64,000 bases of DNA from Pseudogymnoascus destructans. Lineage: Eukaryota; Ascomycota; Leotiomycetes; Thelebolales; Thelebolaceae. Below the pieces are notes generated by a model that saw only the letters and a program-made list of their open reading frames with translations, was not told the origin of the DNA and searched no databases. The stretch covers positions 310,001 to 374,000 of the forward strand of contig NW_020167538.1 of the NCBI RefSeq assembly GCF_001641265.1, written 5' to 3'. Made by a program: the position numbers and the translations under genes. Position 1 is the stretch's first letter. Every line of letters starts with the position of its first letter. Of the stretch, positions 42,361 through 52,690 are shown piece by piece.

Positions 42361-44825
42361 CTATCCCAGTAATCCGGATGCGAGAGCTTCGAGATCCTCG
42401 AGTGTCTCTGGCTCGTCTGCCGCCTCGATGATGTGGCGACGAGATTTCTTCGTGGCGGCCGCCTTGGACTCATCGTCGGAGTCATTCTCAAACCACTTCT
42501 TGGTTCTCTTCTGTGGTCGCTCATCTTCTTCTGCTTCACTCTCATCATCCATTGGCAATGACTTGAGGAATTCCAGTGGATCTTCCGCGTCGCTGCCGGC
42601 ATCATGTAGCGCTGGCGCTTCATCGTCTTCATCCATTTCGCCTCTCTCTCTTGCTTTCCTCTTGTCCTTCTTCTCCCTCCTCTTATCCTTAGCCAACTGC
42701 TTATCTTCAATATCTGCCTGCTTGACCTTCGATGCCTCCTCCTCGACAAACTTGGCGCGCTGTGCCTCAGCAGTTCCTCTAGCCTTGAAGTCATCCTCAT
42801 CCTCAAGCTCATAAATATCGTGAGCGTTGCCATCAGAGTCATACACGGTCTTGGTTCCGTGACCCTTCAGCTTCAACATCTTCTTCTTAGACTTGAGCAT
42901 CTTCTCGCGTCTCTTCGAGTCAATGACGAGCTCCGTATCGTTCGCTCCCTTGACAACCTTCGGCTGAGGTCCGGCAGATGCAACTTCCTCCATGTCTTCG
43001 GGGAATTCGCTGTCGACTGGGATGAGCCTCTTGACAGACATGAAGTCGCCATCCTCATCAGAACCAGCATTCGCCTCATCACCCTCACTCTCCTCATCCC
43101 CTGCTATCATCTTCGTGTAATGGCCCGAAAGAACATTCTGGTTCTGCATCTCGAACATTCTGTCGTACTTGGTGCGCACCTCCTTCTTGCCCTTCTTCCC
43201 ACCAGCCTCAGAACCACTCTCTTCGTCGCTTGATTCCAAGGTAGCTCTAGGAGCATTCTTCAGCTTCTTCGCATCATTGCCCTTCTGGAACTTGATTTTG
43301 GGTGCACCCGGCAGACCCATGCTAGAGGCAAACCCCTCGAGGTCAATTTCGTCGATCTTAAATATCTCCTTATCCTTCTGAAGGTATACTGATCGGGTGT
43401 AACTGACAAATGCCTTCTGCCCAAGATACTTGAGCTCCGGGTCTTGAAAGCACATAACCTGCAGCTGCTTCTGAACGCTCTGCTGTTTATTTGTGCGTAC
43501 TTTGATCTTCTCGATCGGAACCTTCTTGTGTTTTAACCGCGCAAGCATGCCTTCCTCTTCGGTTGGGTCCAAAAACATTACACCTCTGCCTGCTCTTTCG
43601 TATCTAGCTGTCCGCCCGACACGGTGGATATATGTGTCCGCATCCTCAGGGCAATCCATTTGGATAACCCAATCCACGGCCGGGAAATCAAGACCACGAG
43701 CTACCACATCCGTTGCGAACAAGCAAGAATTTTGAGAAGACGAGAACTTTGACGTAATATCTAGCCTTGCCGTTTGTTTTTGTCGTCCATGAAGATGAAG
43801 TAGTGGAATACCAGGCTGAATGTGCCTGAAGCTTTCGTAGACAAATCGTACCTGCTTTCCAGAAGACATGAAAACAACTATCTTCGCTTTCAAGTTCGCC
43901 CGTATGAAACTGTACAGGGTGTTCAACTTCTCCGCCAGAGGTACAACAATATAATGCTGTTGCAACGTCGTAGGCGTGGCGCTTGTAGCAGCTTCATGCA
44001 CTGCCACATACTCCGGTTCTTTCAAGCTCAGTCTTGCCAAGTCAGACACCTTCTTTGTCTGTGTCGCACTGAATAGCATCGTCTGCCTGTCTTTGGGGAG
44101 ATGGTCTAGGATAGCATCCACGGAGGTTTGGAAACCCATATCCAAGATCCTGTCTGCCTCGTCCAGTACCAGCATCTGCAGATTGTCGACTTCAAACGCG
44201 GCCGTTTGGTCCATGTGCTGCAGCATTCGACCAGGTGTGCAAACCAAGATGTTCATCCTGCCCAACCTTTCACGCTCCTCCTGTAGACTCCTACCGCCAA
44301 TAACCAAGCCGGCCGAGAACGAGTGGTACCTCCCGATTTTCCGTAGTACCTCGAAGATCTGGATGGCAAGCTCTCGCGTCGGCGAGATGATTAGGGCCCC
44401 TAGCCCATCCAACTCGGTCCATTTTTGGCGATATAGGTTCTCAAGAACAGGAACGAGGAAGGCGAGAGTTTTACCACTGCCTGTCTTTGCAGCGCCAAGG
44501 ATGTCTTTGCTTTTAAGGGCGAGAGGTATCGCTTTCGATTGAATATCGGTCAGGGTTTTGAAATGCGATGCGTCGAGGCCTTTGGAGGTAGGCTCCGATA
44601 AGGGAAGGTGTTGGAAGTCCTTAATGTCTGCGACTTTGGGATCCTGTAGATTGCGATTAGCACTGTTCCCGCCTTCCAAAGCCAGTGATGGGGAAGTACC
44701 AGTTCTTTGATCTCCTTCTCTAATCGATCGTGGTCATCCACAACCCTCTTCCTCTTTAGCGAACGAGCATCGTTTTTTGGCTTCGCAAACTTGCCAGCCA
44801 TTTTATGACCATTTGGAGGCGCCAT
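42361..44825 (-). CDS. DBP4: DEAD-box RNA helicase Dbp4/Hca4
   Basis: Exons 44700-44825 and 42361-44643, intron 44644-44699, 802 residues. It is a nucleolar helicase needed for early 18S pre-rRNA processing and release of U14 snoRNA in yeast. Helicase motifs in order: FKTLTDIQSKAIP (Q motif), AAKTGSGKT, PTRELAIQ, TPGRMLQH, VLDEADRI, SATQTKK, LHGRQKQTARLD, ATDVVARGLDFP, HRVGRTARYERAG. The Dbp4-specific C-terminus follows (LGQKAFVSYTRSVYLQKDKEIF, then a long acidic and Lys-rich tail). The start MAPPNGHKMAGKF is supported by the in-phase join KEL-DPKVAD. It is divergent from DBP10 with 206 bases between start codons. Confidence 0.95.
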
Positions 44826-45031
44826 CTTATACTTTCGCAAAGCCAGAATCGATGTTGAGGTTTTCAGTGCAGCCTCGAATAATCTTTTCGATGGGATTTG
44901 GCGCTAGCACAAGATTCTGCCAGAGGCGGTGAGAAATTAATTTGGTGGGTCCCATGTCAAAAGTTCCCATCTCTGAGAATCTGAAGCTTCGATAAGCCCT
45001 CCACCACTCCGCAAACAATACGCAACGGAGA
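44826..45031. promoter_or_regulatory. Shared divergent promoter of DBP4 and DBP10
   Basis: Only 206 bases lie between the two ATGs, so both promoters and leaders must fit here. An AT-rich GAGAAATTAATTTGG near the middle loosely recalls the yeast rRNA-processing element (RRPE), but this is weak. No TATA box is obvious on either side. Confidence 0.55.
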
Positions 45032-47818
45032 ATGGTTCCCAGAAACAATCGCCGGGCGGCATCGCCTGCGATGTCGGAAAATGAGTTCGACATTACGAAA
45101 TCCCTCTTCAATGAGGACGTCGAGTCCGACGACGATAACTTTGGCGTCGCTGGAGAAAAAACTGACATACCCATGGACGGAGTCCTCGATATGGCTCTAG
45201 AGAGCGATGGAGAAGGCGACGAGGCATTTATTGCTTCTGAGTTAGCAGCTTCGAACCGAAAGTCTTCGAATGTTAAAGGCAAGAGTGTTAAGAAGGGCGG
45301 TGGCTTCCAGGCTATGGGACTCAATTCGCATCTGCTCAAGGCTATTGGACGGAAAGGATTCTCTGTGCCTACACCCATTCAGCGCAAGGCTATACCTCTT
45401 ATTCTCGATAGTCAGGATGTTGTCGGTATGGCTAGGACTGGTTCCGGAAAGACGGCGGCATTTGTTATCCCCATGATCGAGAAACTGAAGGCCCATAGCG
45501 CGAAAGTTGGAGCGAGAGCGCTGATTCTATCTCCGTCTCGTGAGTTGGCGCTGCAGACTCTGCAGGTTGTCAAGCAATTTGGCCGTGGCACAGACTTGAA
45601 GTGTGTGTTACTGGTGGGTGGAGACAGTCTCGAGGAACAGTTTGGATTCATGGCATCCAACCCGGATATTGTCATTGCTACACCCGGTCGATTCCTACAT
45701 CTCAAGGTCGAAATGGGACTGGATCTGTCATCTATGAAGTACGTCGTGTTTGATGAGGCAGATCGCCTCTTCGAAATGGGTTTCGCTGCCCAGCTTACCG
45801 AGATTCTGTACGCATTGCCGTCATCAAGGCAAACGCTCCTTTTCTCTGCCACGCTACCTAAATCGCTGGTTGAGTTCGCAAGAGCTGGTCTGGAAGAGCC
45901 TTCTCTCGTGCGTTTAGACGCCGAGAGCAAGATCTCGCCAGATCTCCAGAGTGCCTTCTTCACTATCAAGAGCGAAGAGAAAGAGGGCGCGCTCCTCCAC
46001 ATTCTTCATGATCTTATTAGGATGCCAACTGGGCCACCCCCAGCCGCAGTTGCGGCGGCAGAGGCAAGCAAGAAGAGGAAGCGTGGTGATGATGGAAGAG
46101 GCCCAAAGCATAAGCCAACAGAACACTCTACGATTGTATTCGCCGCCACAAAGCATCACGTTGATTACCTTGCATCCCTTCTACGGTTATCTGGATTCGC
46201 TGTGTCTCACGCATATGGTTCTCTGGATCAAACGGCTAGAAAGATGCAAGTTGAGGATTTCAGAACTGGCATGACCAATATCTTGGTTGTCACGGATGTC
46301 GCTGCTAGAGGTATCGATATTCCTGTGCTGGCAAATGTTGTCAACTACGACTTCCCTCCACAACCTAAAATTTTCGTCCATCGTGTTGGTAGAACTGCCA
46401 GAGCTGGACAGCGCGGTTGGAGTTACAGTCTCGTTAAGGAGACAGATGCACCCTATCTACTTGATTTGCAGCTTTTCCTTGGACGGCGCTTACTTCTCGG
46501 ACGTGAGAGTGGAGACTCTCCAAACTACGCTGAGGATGTCATTGTCGGATCAGTAGTACGCGACAAGCTTGAAACCAACCAAGAATGGATCAACAAGCTT
46601 CTCCGCGACGATGACGACCTGGCTGCCCTCCGCGGCGTCTCGGTCAAAGGTGAGCGTCTGTATCTCAAGACGCGTAATTCTGCTTCGAGCGAGAGTGCAA
46701 AGCGAGCAAAACAGTCGGTTGCATCCGCACAATGGATACAACTCCACCCCCTGTTCAACACGGAGACGAACAGCAATGAACAGGCACGCATCGACATGCT
46801 GGCCCGCATCGCCGGTTTCCGCCCTACTGAAACCGTCTTCGAAGTTGGCTACAAGGGCAAGGCTGGACATGGTGAGGCTGCAGAGGTTATGCGCGCACGA
46901 AGACAGAAAATCATTCCTCGTCGCCAGAAGGCCATCGATGACGCCAAGGCAGAGGCCACAGAGCTCACCGACGATGATGACACGTTCCAGGGCATTTCTA
47001 TGGCCGCGCCAGCTGAGGACGACCATGATGATTCGGACATGGAGGTTACCATCTCCGGCGGTAACGACGTTGACATGGCCGAAGCCTCAGAGGACGAGCT
47101 AGAAGTGACCTTCTCCAAGGCCGCGCAGAAGGGTAAGGGCCGAACCCTCTCCTACAAGGACTCGGAGAACTTCATGTCCTACACGCCCAAGAACCTAAAC
47201 GCGGCTGAGGAGCGGGGTTACGGTGTCCACTCAGGTTCCTACAACACTGCAAGCCAGAACTCCAATTTCGTGGAGGCAGCGCGCGGTGTGACCATGGACC
47301 TCACGAACGATGATGGTGCGAAGAGCTTCGCAGAGCCCAGTCAGGCAAAGGGAATGAGATGGGACAAAAAGAATAGCAAGTACGTTGCACGTGCTAACGA
47401 CGAGGATGGATCCAAGGGCGCAAAGATGATCCGCGGAGAGTCGGGACAGAAGATCGCGGCGTCATTCCAGTCGGGACGGTTCGACAGGTGGCGCAAGGCG
47501 CACAAGGTAGAGCGCCTACCGAGGACTGGTGAGTCTGAGCGGGCTGGTGGGGTTGGCGCTACAGTTGGTAGAGGCATGGGGACGAGGTACAAGCATAAGC
47601 AAGAGAGGGCACCGAAGGAGGCAGATAAATACCGTGATGATTACCATGTTAGAAGGAGGAGGGTTGATGAGGCCAAGGAGAAGCGGGTTGGGAGATTCAG
47701 AGATGGCGGTGGCAAGGGGGAGATCAAGAGCACGGAAGATATCAGAAAGCAGCGACAGTTGGAGCAGCGGAAGAAGGAGAAGAACGCTCGGCCGAGCGGG
47801 AAGAACAAGAAGAGGTGA
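45032..47818 (+). CDS. DBP10: DEAD-box RNA helicase Dbp10
   Basis: A single exon of 928 residues. It is a nucleolar helicase for 60S subunit assembly. The N-terminus is acidic (DVESDDDNFG). Helicase motifs run from GFSVPTPIQRKAIP through ARTGSGKT, SPSRELALQ, TPGRFLHL, FDEADRLFEMGF, SATLPKSL and TDVAARGIDIP to HRVGRTARAGQRG. A Lys/Arg insert (KKRKRGDDGRGPKHK) interrupts domain 2 and is probably nuclear. The C-terminal third carries the Dbp10 domain (GYGVHSGSYNTASQNSNFVEAARGVTMDLTNDD) and ends in a basic KKEKNARPSGKNKKR tail. Normal family length. Together with DBP4 it forms a divergent ribosome-biogenesis pair. Confidence 0.96.
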   Translation: MVPRNNRRAASPAMSENEFDITKSLFNEDVESDDDNFGVAGEKTDIPMDGVLDMALESDGEGDEAFIASELAASNRKSSNVKGKSVKKGGGFQAMGLNSHLLKAIGRKGFSVPTPIQRKAIPLILDSQDVVGMARTGSGKTAAFVIPMIEKLKAHSAKVGARALILSPSRELALQTLQVVKQFGRGTDLKCVLLVGGDSLEEQFGFMASNPDIVIATPGRFLHLKVEMGLDLSSMKYVVFDEADRLFEMGFAAQLTEILYALPSSRQTLLFSATLPKSLVEFARAGLEEPSLVRLDAESKISPDLQSAFFTIKSEEKEGALLHILHDLIRMPTGPPPAAVAAAEASKKRKRGDDGRGPKHKPTEHSTIVFAATKHHVDYLASLLRLSGFAVSHAYGSLDQTARKMQVEDFRTGMTNILVVTDVAARGIDIPVLANVVNYDFPPQPKIFVHRVGRTARAGQRGWSYSLVKETDAPYLLDLQLFLGRRLLLGRESGDSPNYAEDVIVGSVVRDKLETNQEWINKLLRDDDDLAALRGVSVKGERLYLKTRNSASSESAKRAKQSVASAQWIQLHPLFNTETNSNEQARIDMLARIAGFRPTETVFEVGYKGKAGHGEAAEVMRARRQKIIPRRQKAIDDAKAEATELTDDDDTFQGISMAAPAEDDHDDSDMEVTISGGNDVDMAEASEDELEVTFSKAAQKGKGRTLSYKDSENFMSYTPKNLNAAEERGYGVHSGSYNTASQNSNFVEAARGVTMDLTNDDGAKSFAEPSQAKGMRWDKKNSKYVARANDEDGSKGAKMIRGESGQKIAASFQSGRFDRWRKAHKVERLPRTGESERAGGVGATVGRGMGTRYKHKQERAPKEADKYRDDYHVRRRRVDEAKEKRVGRFRDGGGKGEIKSTEDIRKQRQLEQRKKEKNARPSGKNKKR

Positions 47819-48526
47819 ATATAGCGAATTGTGGGACGGAGAGGATAGTAATATTATCTATATATCCTGAATATCTGCAACTTCGTGGTCAAAGTGGCAG
47901 ATCGTAAAGGCTGTCTTTAGCGTCCGAAAGGCCTCCGCTGCCTCATCGTTCCATATAAACGGCCCAACCTTCTTCCCCTTATCACTGCCCTTTAATAGAG
48001 CTGTAAGGGGCTGCGCTACACACGAATACCCCTAATGAACCTCTAGTAGAAGTTCGCAAAGCCAAGGAAGACCTGAATATCTTGAAAGCTCGTAGGCTCT
48101 AGCCATTCTGTAATAGTCTCAACTCGTGAGGCATCCATTAATGCCCCCTTAGTCAAGACGATGAATCCAAGGAACTCTACCTCTATAGTTGAGAACTTGC
48201 ACTTCTTCAAGTTATAGTAGATTTTGAACTTCCGGAGCCTTTCGAGGACTGTGCAGACGTGTTACGTATGCTTTGAATAGATCAACACATCATTAAGGTA
48301 CACAATACACAGGACATCCACAAGTCCTACAAGCGCTTCGTTAATACACGCCTGAAATGAGGCGGGGGCATTGTATAGCCTACACAGCATCACTAAATAC
48401 TCGAATAGAATGTACTAGGTACAGAAGGCTGTCTTCCACTCGTCCCCTTTTCTGATCCTCATCCGCTAGTATGCATCCTTTGCGTCAAGCTTAGTAAATA
48501 CCTCCGCTCCTCTTAGCCGGTTAAGA

Positions 48527-48605
48527 ATTTATCGAAGCGGCTATGTGTTGATTATAGGGGTCTAAACGCAATGACAGTCAAGAACCCTATACCACTTATA
48601 TCATT
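48527..48605 (+). other. Micro-inverted segment of the pol relic
   Basis: On the plus strand this reads RLCVDYRGLNAMTVKNPIPLI, the RT segment that should lie between GWIRHSTSLARALILFVPKS and RLRGAEVFTKLD on the minus strand. Both neighbours are in place on the minus strand, so only this piece has been flipped. Confidence 0.6.
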
Positions 48606-48704
48606 AGACTTTGGCACAAAAAGGATCAGGGCCCTAGCTAGGCTCGTAGAGTGTCGGATCCAGCCCTGCTATAAGGAATCTTCGATGTATATACAGAAGG
48701 GTGG

Positions 48705-49179
48705 TGTTACGACGGAACAAGAAGGCTGGCCAACTACAGGACAGGAAGGAGGGAGGTCGCATGAGACCGGCCCTGGTACCTGGAGGGGCAGCGGGGAATA
48801 GTAGTTCCGAAAGTATCACGTGACGGACTCGCAGGATGATGAGGAGAGTCCTAAGAGTCCAGGACTCCGAGGACTCGAGTGAGTTCCCAGGAGTCCACTA
48901 GGCACGTGACGGACTCGCAGGATGATGAGAAGAATCCTAAGAGTCCAGGACTCCGAGGACTCGAGTGAGTTCCCAGGAGTCCACTAGGCACGATGCCACT
49001 ATATAAGTAGATAGTTAGTTCTTAGATAGGAGCTTCGTGCTCAACTCAATACAGTATTTGTTATATACTAGTAACGTGTTACTTGAAGCCTTTGTGTCTG
49101 ATCCCCTGCCTCCTCTGATAAGTAAACCTTTACGCAAGAGAACCTCTGTGTCTTCTATCGTTTAGAAGTCAGCATTACA
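48705..49179 (+). repeat. Solo LTR, family D copy 1
   Basis: 475 bp, TGTTACGACGG...GCATTACA, flanked by a perfect 5-bp duplication GGTGG (48700-48704, 49180-49184). It contains two tandem 86-bp units (48817-48902, 48903-48988) and a TATATAAG box near 49001, followed by sequence shared with 51054-51423. Confidence 0.88.
48817..48988. repeat. 86-bp tandem duplication inside LTR D1
   Basis: Two units beginning CACGTGACGGACTCGCAGGATGATGAG differ at only two or three bases. Copy 2 of the LTR family (51054-51423) lacks the duplication, so it arose in this lineage. Confidence 0.85.
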
Positions 49180-49407
49180 GGTGGACAGTTCCTTTGCAGA
49201 TAAGCTATAAATTGGCCCCTAGGGAGGCTGCTTCCCTAGCTTAATATCAATAGCGTGCTCTGCCCTCTTTGAATACTCTAGTAGGGACGCTGCCCCTATA
49301 TCATCAAACACATCCTAGAATGACTAGTACTCTTTAGGTACCTCTTGTGCCTTTGGCTCTGTATCGTCTCTAGCTCCGTGTAAGGACACAGGGAATACGG
49401 CTCTCCG

Positions 49408-49750
49408 TAGGTGCATATGGGAGTGCGAGTCGGAGGTGATGCTGTATTCTATCCTATAGGTCTACTACGAAGGATACAAAAAAGATGAAGGGGGAACCCC
49501 GTTGAGTCTGTTTCCTTAACTCCCGAAACGGGCCCGACTCGGTTATCCCAACCCTAGCCCTGAACCTTCCACCGCAACAGGTCTACATCGGCCCTGAACC
49601 CTATACACTTACCGTCCCCCACTATAGTGTAACTCGCTATGTGATCCTCTACTGGTTCGAAACCCCACCGAGTCGGATTCCATGTTTGTAGTGACCGTAA
49701 CAGTTCTGAGACAGGTTCTTCGAGTATCTAGGTACGGAGGCATCCTTACA
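49408..49750 (-). repeat. LTR-like repeat, family B copy 2
   Basis: 343 bp, flanked by a perfect CTCCG duplication (49403-49407, 49751-49755). On the minus strand it begins TGTAAGGATGCCTCCG. It is inserted in the pol relic and about 100 bp longer than copy 1 at 31961-32200. Confidence 0.75.
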
Positions 49751-50125
49751 CTCCGTGCCCGCAGACCTTCCGCTTCCTCATGCAAGAAGTACTAGATATC
49801 TTCTATAGGGAATCTCCAAGTCCCCCCCTTCTAGTCTATTACTAGGTTTTCACGATAGAGCCATGGGTATCTAAGCATAAGGTCGTATTCCTCAAGGACT
49901 GTTGTAACGAAGGAATGTTCCCCCTTATAGGTAACTCCTTCATCGTCCTTGATGTAGAGGGTAAGCTGAGCCTTCCTAAATAGGGAGATCTCCTGTTCGC
50001 CTACCCCCCTTTGCCATTGTGAAGTTCAGTTCCTAGACCAAATGGAGGAGGAACCTTTTAAACTCCCCCTAAGTTTCCTAGAAGCCTAGCTCTTGTTCGT
50101 GCCGAAGCCATGTGTCTTAGGGTGC

Positions 50126-50378
50126 TGTCACGGTTCACCAAGGCATAGGGCGCCAGTTGGGTATTATGAATTAAACTCAATCTAGAGAAGAAAGGAAAGA
50201 GAAGAGGAGCACTCGAGCAGTGGCTCAATCTATATACAGCTATTGTGGAGTGAATTCTCTTTAGCGAGACCAGTTCTGAGAATTCACTCCACAACTGAAA
50301 CCTTCGCTCCAACCCCGGAAAGCTCCCCACACCCCTGAACCCCCACTCGAGCTGCAAGGCGCACTTGATATCATAACA
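50126..50378 (+). repeat. Solo LTR, family A copy 2
   Basis: 253 bp, TGTCACGG...ATAACA, close to the copy at 31688-31945. The flanks GGTGC and GTTAG do not match, so this copy marks a rearrangement rather than a simple insertion: the left side is pol relic, the right side a gene fragment. Confidence 0.85.
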
Positions 50379-50806
50379 GTTAGAGGAACCCCGCCACTCT
50401 CGCGCCCTCGCCAGCCTCATCGCCCTCCCCGACGCCCGACATTTGGAATTTCGCGCCCTCGACTCCAATGACCCTCCCAATTTGTCGAGGATGCAAAACC
50501 TCGAAGCGGCAGTTGGGTATACAGTTGGGGAGCTGGTGCTGGTGCAGTGCAGCACTGTGCGGCTGGTTACGGCCACTTCTCCGAGTGCGTCTGCGTGGGG
50601 GGGATACCTTGGTGGTAGTTGTGTGAACTGCCACTTCGGTGGGGAAGGCGCGCACTGCAACCTCTGCAGTAAGTATTCTTTCTCTCTCTCTCTCTCTTGT
50701 TTTGATTATTGTTCTAATACCAATAGAATAGGCTTTCTGGCCCCATCCGCGCCCGTGTCCATGCCCTCCTCCGCGCCCATTACGGGCAGTCTGTCAGGAC
50801 GACATG
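50379..50806 (+). pseudogene. Two-exon fragment of a DUF3716-like gene
   Basis: Between a solo LTR and the hAT-derived repeat lies GC-rich, undecayed coding DNA. An open frame from 50379 runs to 50668 (LEEPRHSRALASLIALPDARHLEFRAL..., then GGSCVNCHFGGEGAHCNLC). An intron at 50669-50731 has GTAAGT and an AATAG acceptor. A second exon follows at 50732-50806 (FLAPSAPVSMPSSAPITGSLSGRHG), ending at a GTAAGC donor at 50807, after which homology switches to repeat DNA at about 50822. Both ends are missing. The CX2CX8CX2C cluster recalls DUF3716 proteins; that name is from memory. It lacks the decay seen around it, so it arrived late or escaped RIP as single-copy DNA. Confidence 0.55.
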
Positions 50807-50821
50807 GTAAGCCCCCCCCTC

Positions 50822-51053
50822 CTGTCATACTGACATTCGTTGCACTCAGTTTGCTATCAAACTCAAGAGCAAACTTGGAAATCTCCTCCTCAAACCTACA
50901 AGTCACTATACATATTTTGGCTTATCACACCAACAACAAGAGCAATACTACTCAACGATTGCTACAACCATCTATGATTCATTACACGTCATCGCTCCTT
51001 AGTTACTGGGCTGATATTACCACATAGTATATCTCTACAACCCTCTATGATTC
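50822..51053. repeat. Duplicate of the hAT relic 3' region
   Basis: From TGTCATACTGACATTCG onward it matches 32748-32980 with few changes. It is then interrupted by the family D solo LTR in the word TATGATTC. Confidence 0.85.
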
Positions 51054-51423
51054 TGTTACGGCTAACCCCACCACTAGTGCTAAGGAAGGGATTGGCTACG
51101 GAACTGCATGTGAGAAATCATAGTCATTGGTCCAGAGGGGACCAAGGGGTTAAGTATCACGTGATGGACCACGCAGGACCACGGTGGTCCAGTGTGGGCC
51201 AGGACCATGGACCACGATGGTCCTTCATGGCATTTGGCATGACGCCACTATATAAGTAGATAGTTAGTTCTTAGATAGGAGCTTCGTGCTCAACTCAATA
51301 CAGTATTTGTTATATACTAGTAACGTGTTTTACGAAAGCCTTTGTGTCTGATCCCCTGCCTCCTCTGTCAAGTAAACCAACGAAACCTCTGTGAGTCTTA
51401 TACGTTTAAGACCCAGCGTTACA
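51054..51423 (+). repeat. Solo LTR, family D copy 2
   Basis: 370 bp, TGTTACGGC...GCGTTACA, with a perfect GATTC target duplication (51049-51053, 51424-51428). It has a TATATAAG box and a 3' half in common with 48705-49179. It is inserted in the duplicated hAT-derived repeat, so it is younger than the duplication. Confidence 0.9.
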
Positions 51424-51530
51424 GATTCATTACATGACATCACTCCTTAGTTACTGTGCTAATACTACACATGACATATCTCTATCAACTAGAGGCCTAG
51501 GAACATGAACGATAGCTCCAAAAGCTTCTA

Positions 51531-52108
51531 CAACCCTCTATGATTCATTACATGTCATCGCTCCTTAGTTACCCACAAGATTGGTTAAGTTATGACATAA
51601 TTTGTCTATAGGGTACTCTGACCTTGGACCTCTGTTCACTTCCTATAGGCTAGGAACCTAGGAGATGGTTCTATGGGATTCTCTTATGTCGACTATAGTT
51701 ACCAAGCCTGGTTAGTCATAGAAAGTCTTGGAAAATGAGAGAACTACACTCCTTTAGCATAAATAGGATTGCCCTTTCCTTAAGAAAGGGCAAGCAGACA
51801 ATACAGTAAATCGACTATCACATACTTCCACGTCTTTTACAAGCTTCCAAGCATTGATCTTGTTACTCCTTGTTTCTGAAAAGTCAGTGAGGTGCTAACC
51901 TCTGACTTATCCCTGAGTTCTCAGACTCAACATTTGTTACAACTTGTCTAAACCACTCCACTACATCATCATACACCTGATTGCTGCGTTGTGGAATAGT
52001 CTAAGCTATGACCCTTTGGCTCTGTTTCCTAAGACAGTGTGTTGTCTTAGTAAAATCATCCCTTCCTTGGGTGGCTAGATTCTCACATCTGGTGCACCCA
52101 CCATTACA
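51531..52108. repeat. Family C unit, copy 3
   Basis: 578 bp closely matching 33703-34295, with a single 16-mer unit, ending CACCCACCATTACA. The two relic zones therefore share a run of several hundred bases both before and within this unit. Confidence 0.75.
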
Positions 52109-52214
52109 ATCGCGCAGCTACCCAGAGTCTGCTCCTTAGAGTGAGAGACGAGAAGGCATCCTTACACTCTGTCAAGTCAACCTTATGCAAGATCTATCGT
52201 TTAGAAGTTAGCGT

Positions 52215-52690
52215 TACATACATGATTTTGCCTATATATTCTCTACTAGTTGAACCATGCTCTAATTTTTTTAGGATCTTTGTATAAGGCCCTTTGAAAG
52301 TCGTAGGCGCGATTAAAATGTGTTTTTAACTCTAGACGTCATTGTACAAATCGATGTGCCTAGATCTTGCTAACGTGTTGTCCCCTATATGATTCTAGGA
52401 TATAATTTGCTATATCTTCTATACTAGCTAACTAGGGCGCAAATCCTCTTGCATCTAGCTCAAGTATATGTCGAATAATTACTCCCTCCTCTAGCTTAGT
52501 CAATTTAAGACAATTTGCCTTAGCTTCGCGTCAATGTGTTCGGCTAGCCATTCTGTTAGAAAGTGTTAAGTAAGGTACTTATAGAATTTTACAGCAGAGC
52601 AACGGCTAAGTTTCTTGGATTTTTGAATAGCCTTAATAGCTAGGAGGATTTGCGCTGCTTAGGATTGACTCTCCATTGTTGGTTGTTTAG
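52215..52690 (-). pseudogene. Fot1/Pogo-type transposase relic (N-terminal part)
   Basis: Minus-strand translation with many stops gives ILLAIKAIQKSKKLSRCSAVKFY, a TEWLAEHIDAKL-like block, DNTLARSRHIDLYND and PTTFKGLIQ. The first matches the helix-turn-helix start of Fot1/Pogo transposases; the rest fits loosely. TA-rich and RIP-like. The identification is tentative. Confidence 0.45.

Larger units (their letters stand above)
47870..50125 (-). pseudogene. Decayed Ty3-type pol relic with later insertions
   Basis: Minus-strand translation in shifting frames gives GWIRHSTSLARALILFVPKS, then RLRGAEVFTKLDAKDAY and LCIVYLNDVLIYSKHT (reverse transcriptase, YLND for YLDD), with many TAG stops. The part from 49185 to 50120 precedes these in order and probably covers the protease to RT-linker region. 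It is interrupted by an LTR at 48705-49179 and an LTR-like repeat at 49408-49750. About 80 bases (roughly 48527-48605) are in the opposite direction. It differs clearly from the intact chromovirus. RIP-like decay. Confidence 0.65.

Noticed and set aside
47870..48536. Part of the same family as the intact chromovirus
   Set aside because: The readable RT segments (GWIRHSTSLARALILF, YLND) differ clearly from the intact element (GWIQRSISPAGAPILF, YLDD); it is an older, separate family.
49640..49700. tRNA-like words (GGTTCGAAACCCC)
   Set aside because: No acceptor stem, D arm or anticodon arm can be folded around it; it lies inside LTR-like repeat B2. No tRNA or rRNA gene was found in the window.
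50058..50660. 200-codon minus-strand frame
   Set aside because: It spans a pol relic, a complete solo LTR and the DUF3716-like fragment on the opposite strand, so it cannot be one gene.
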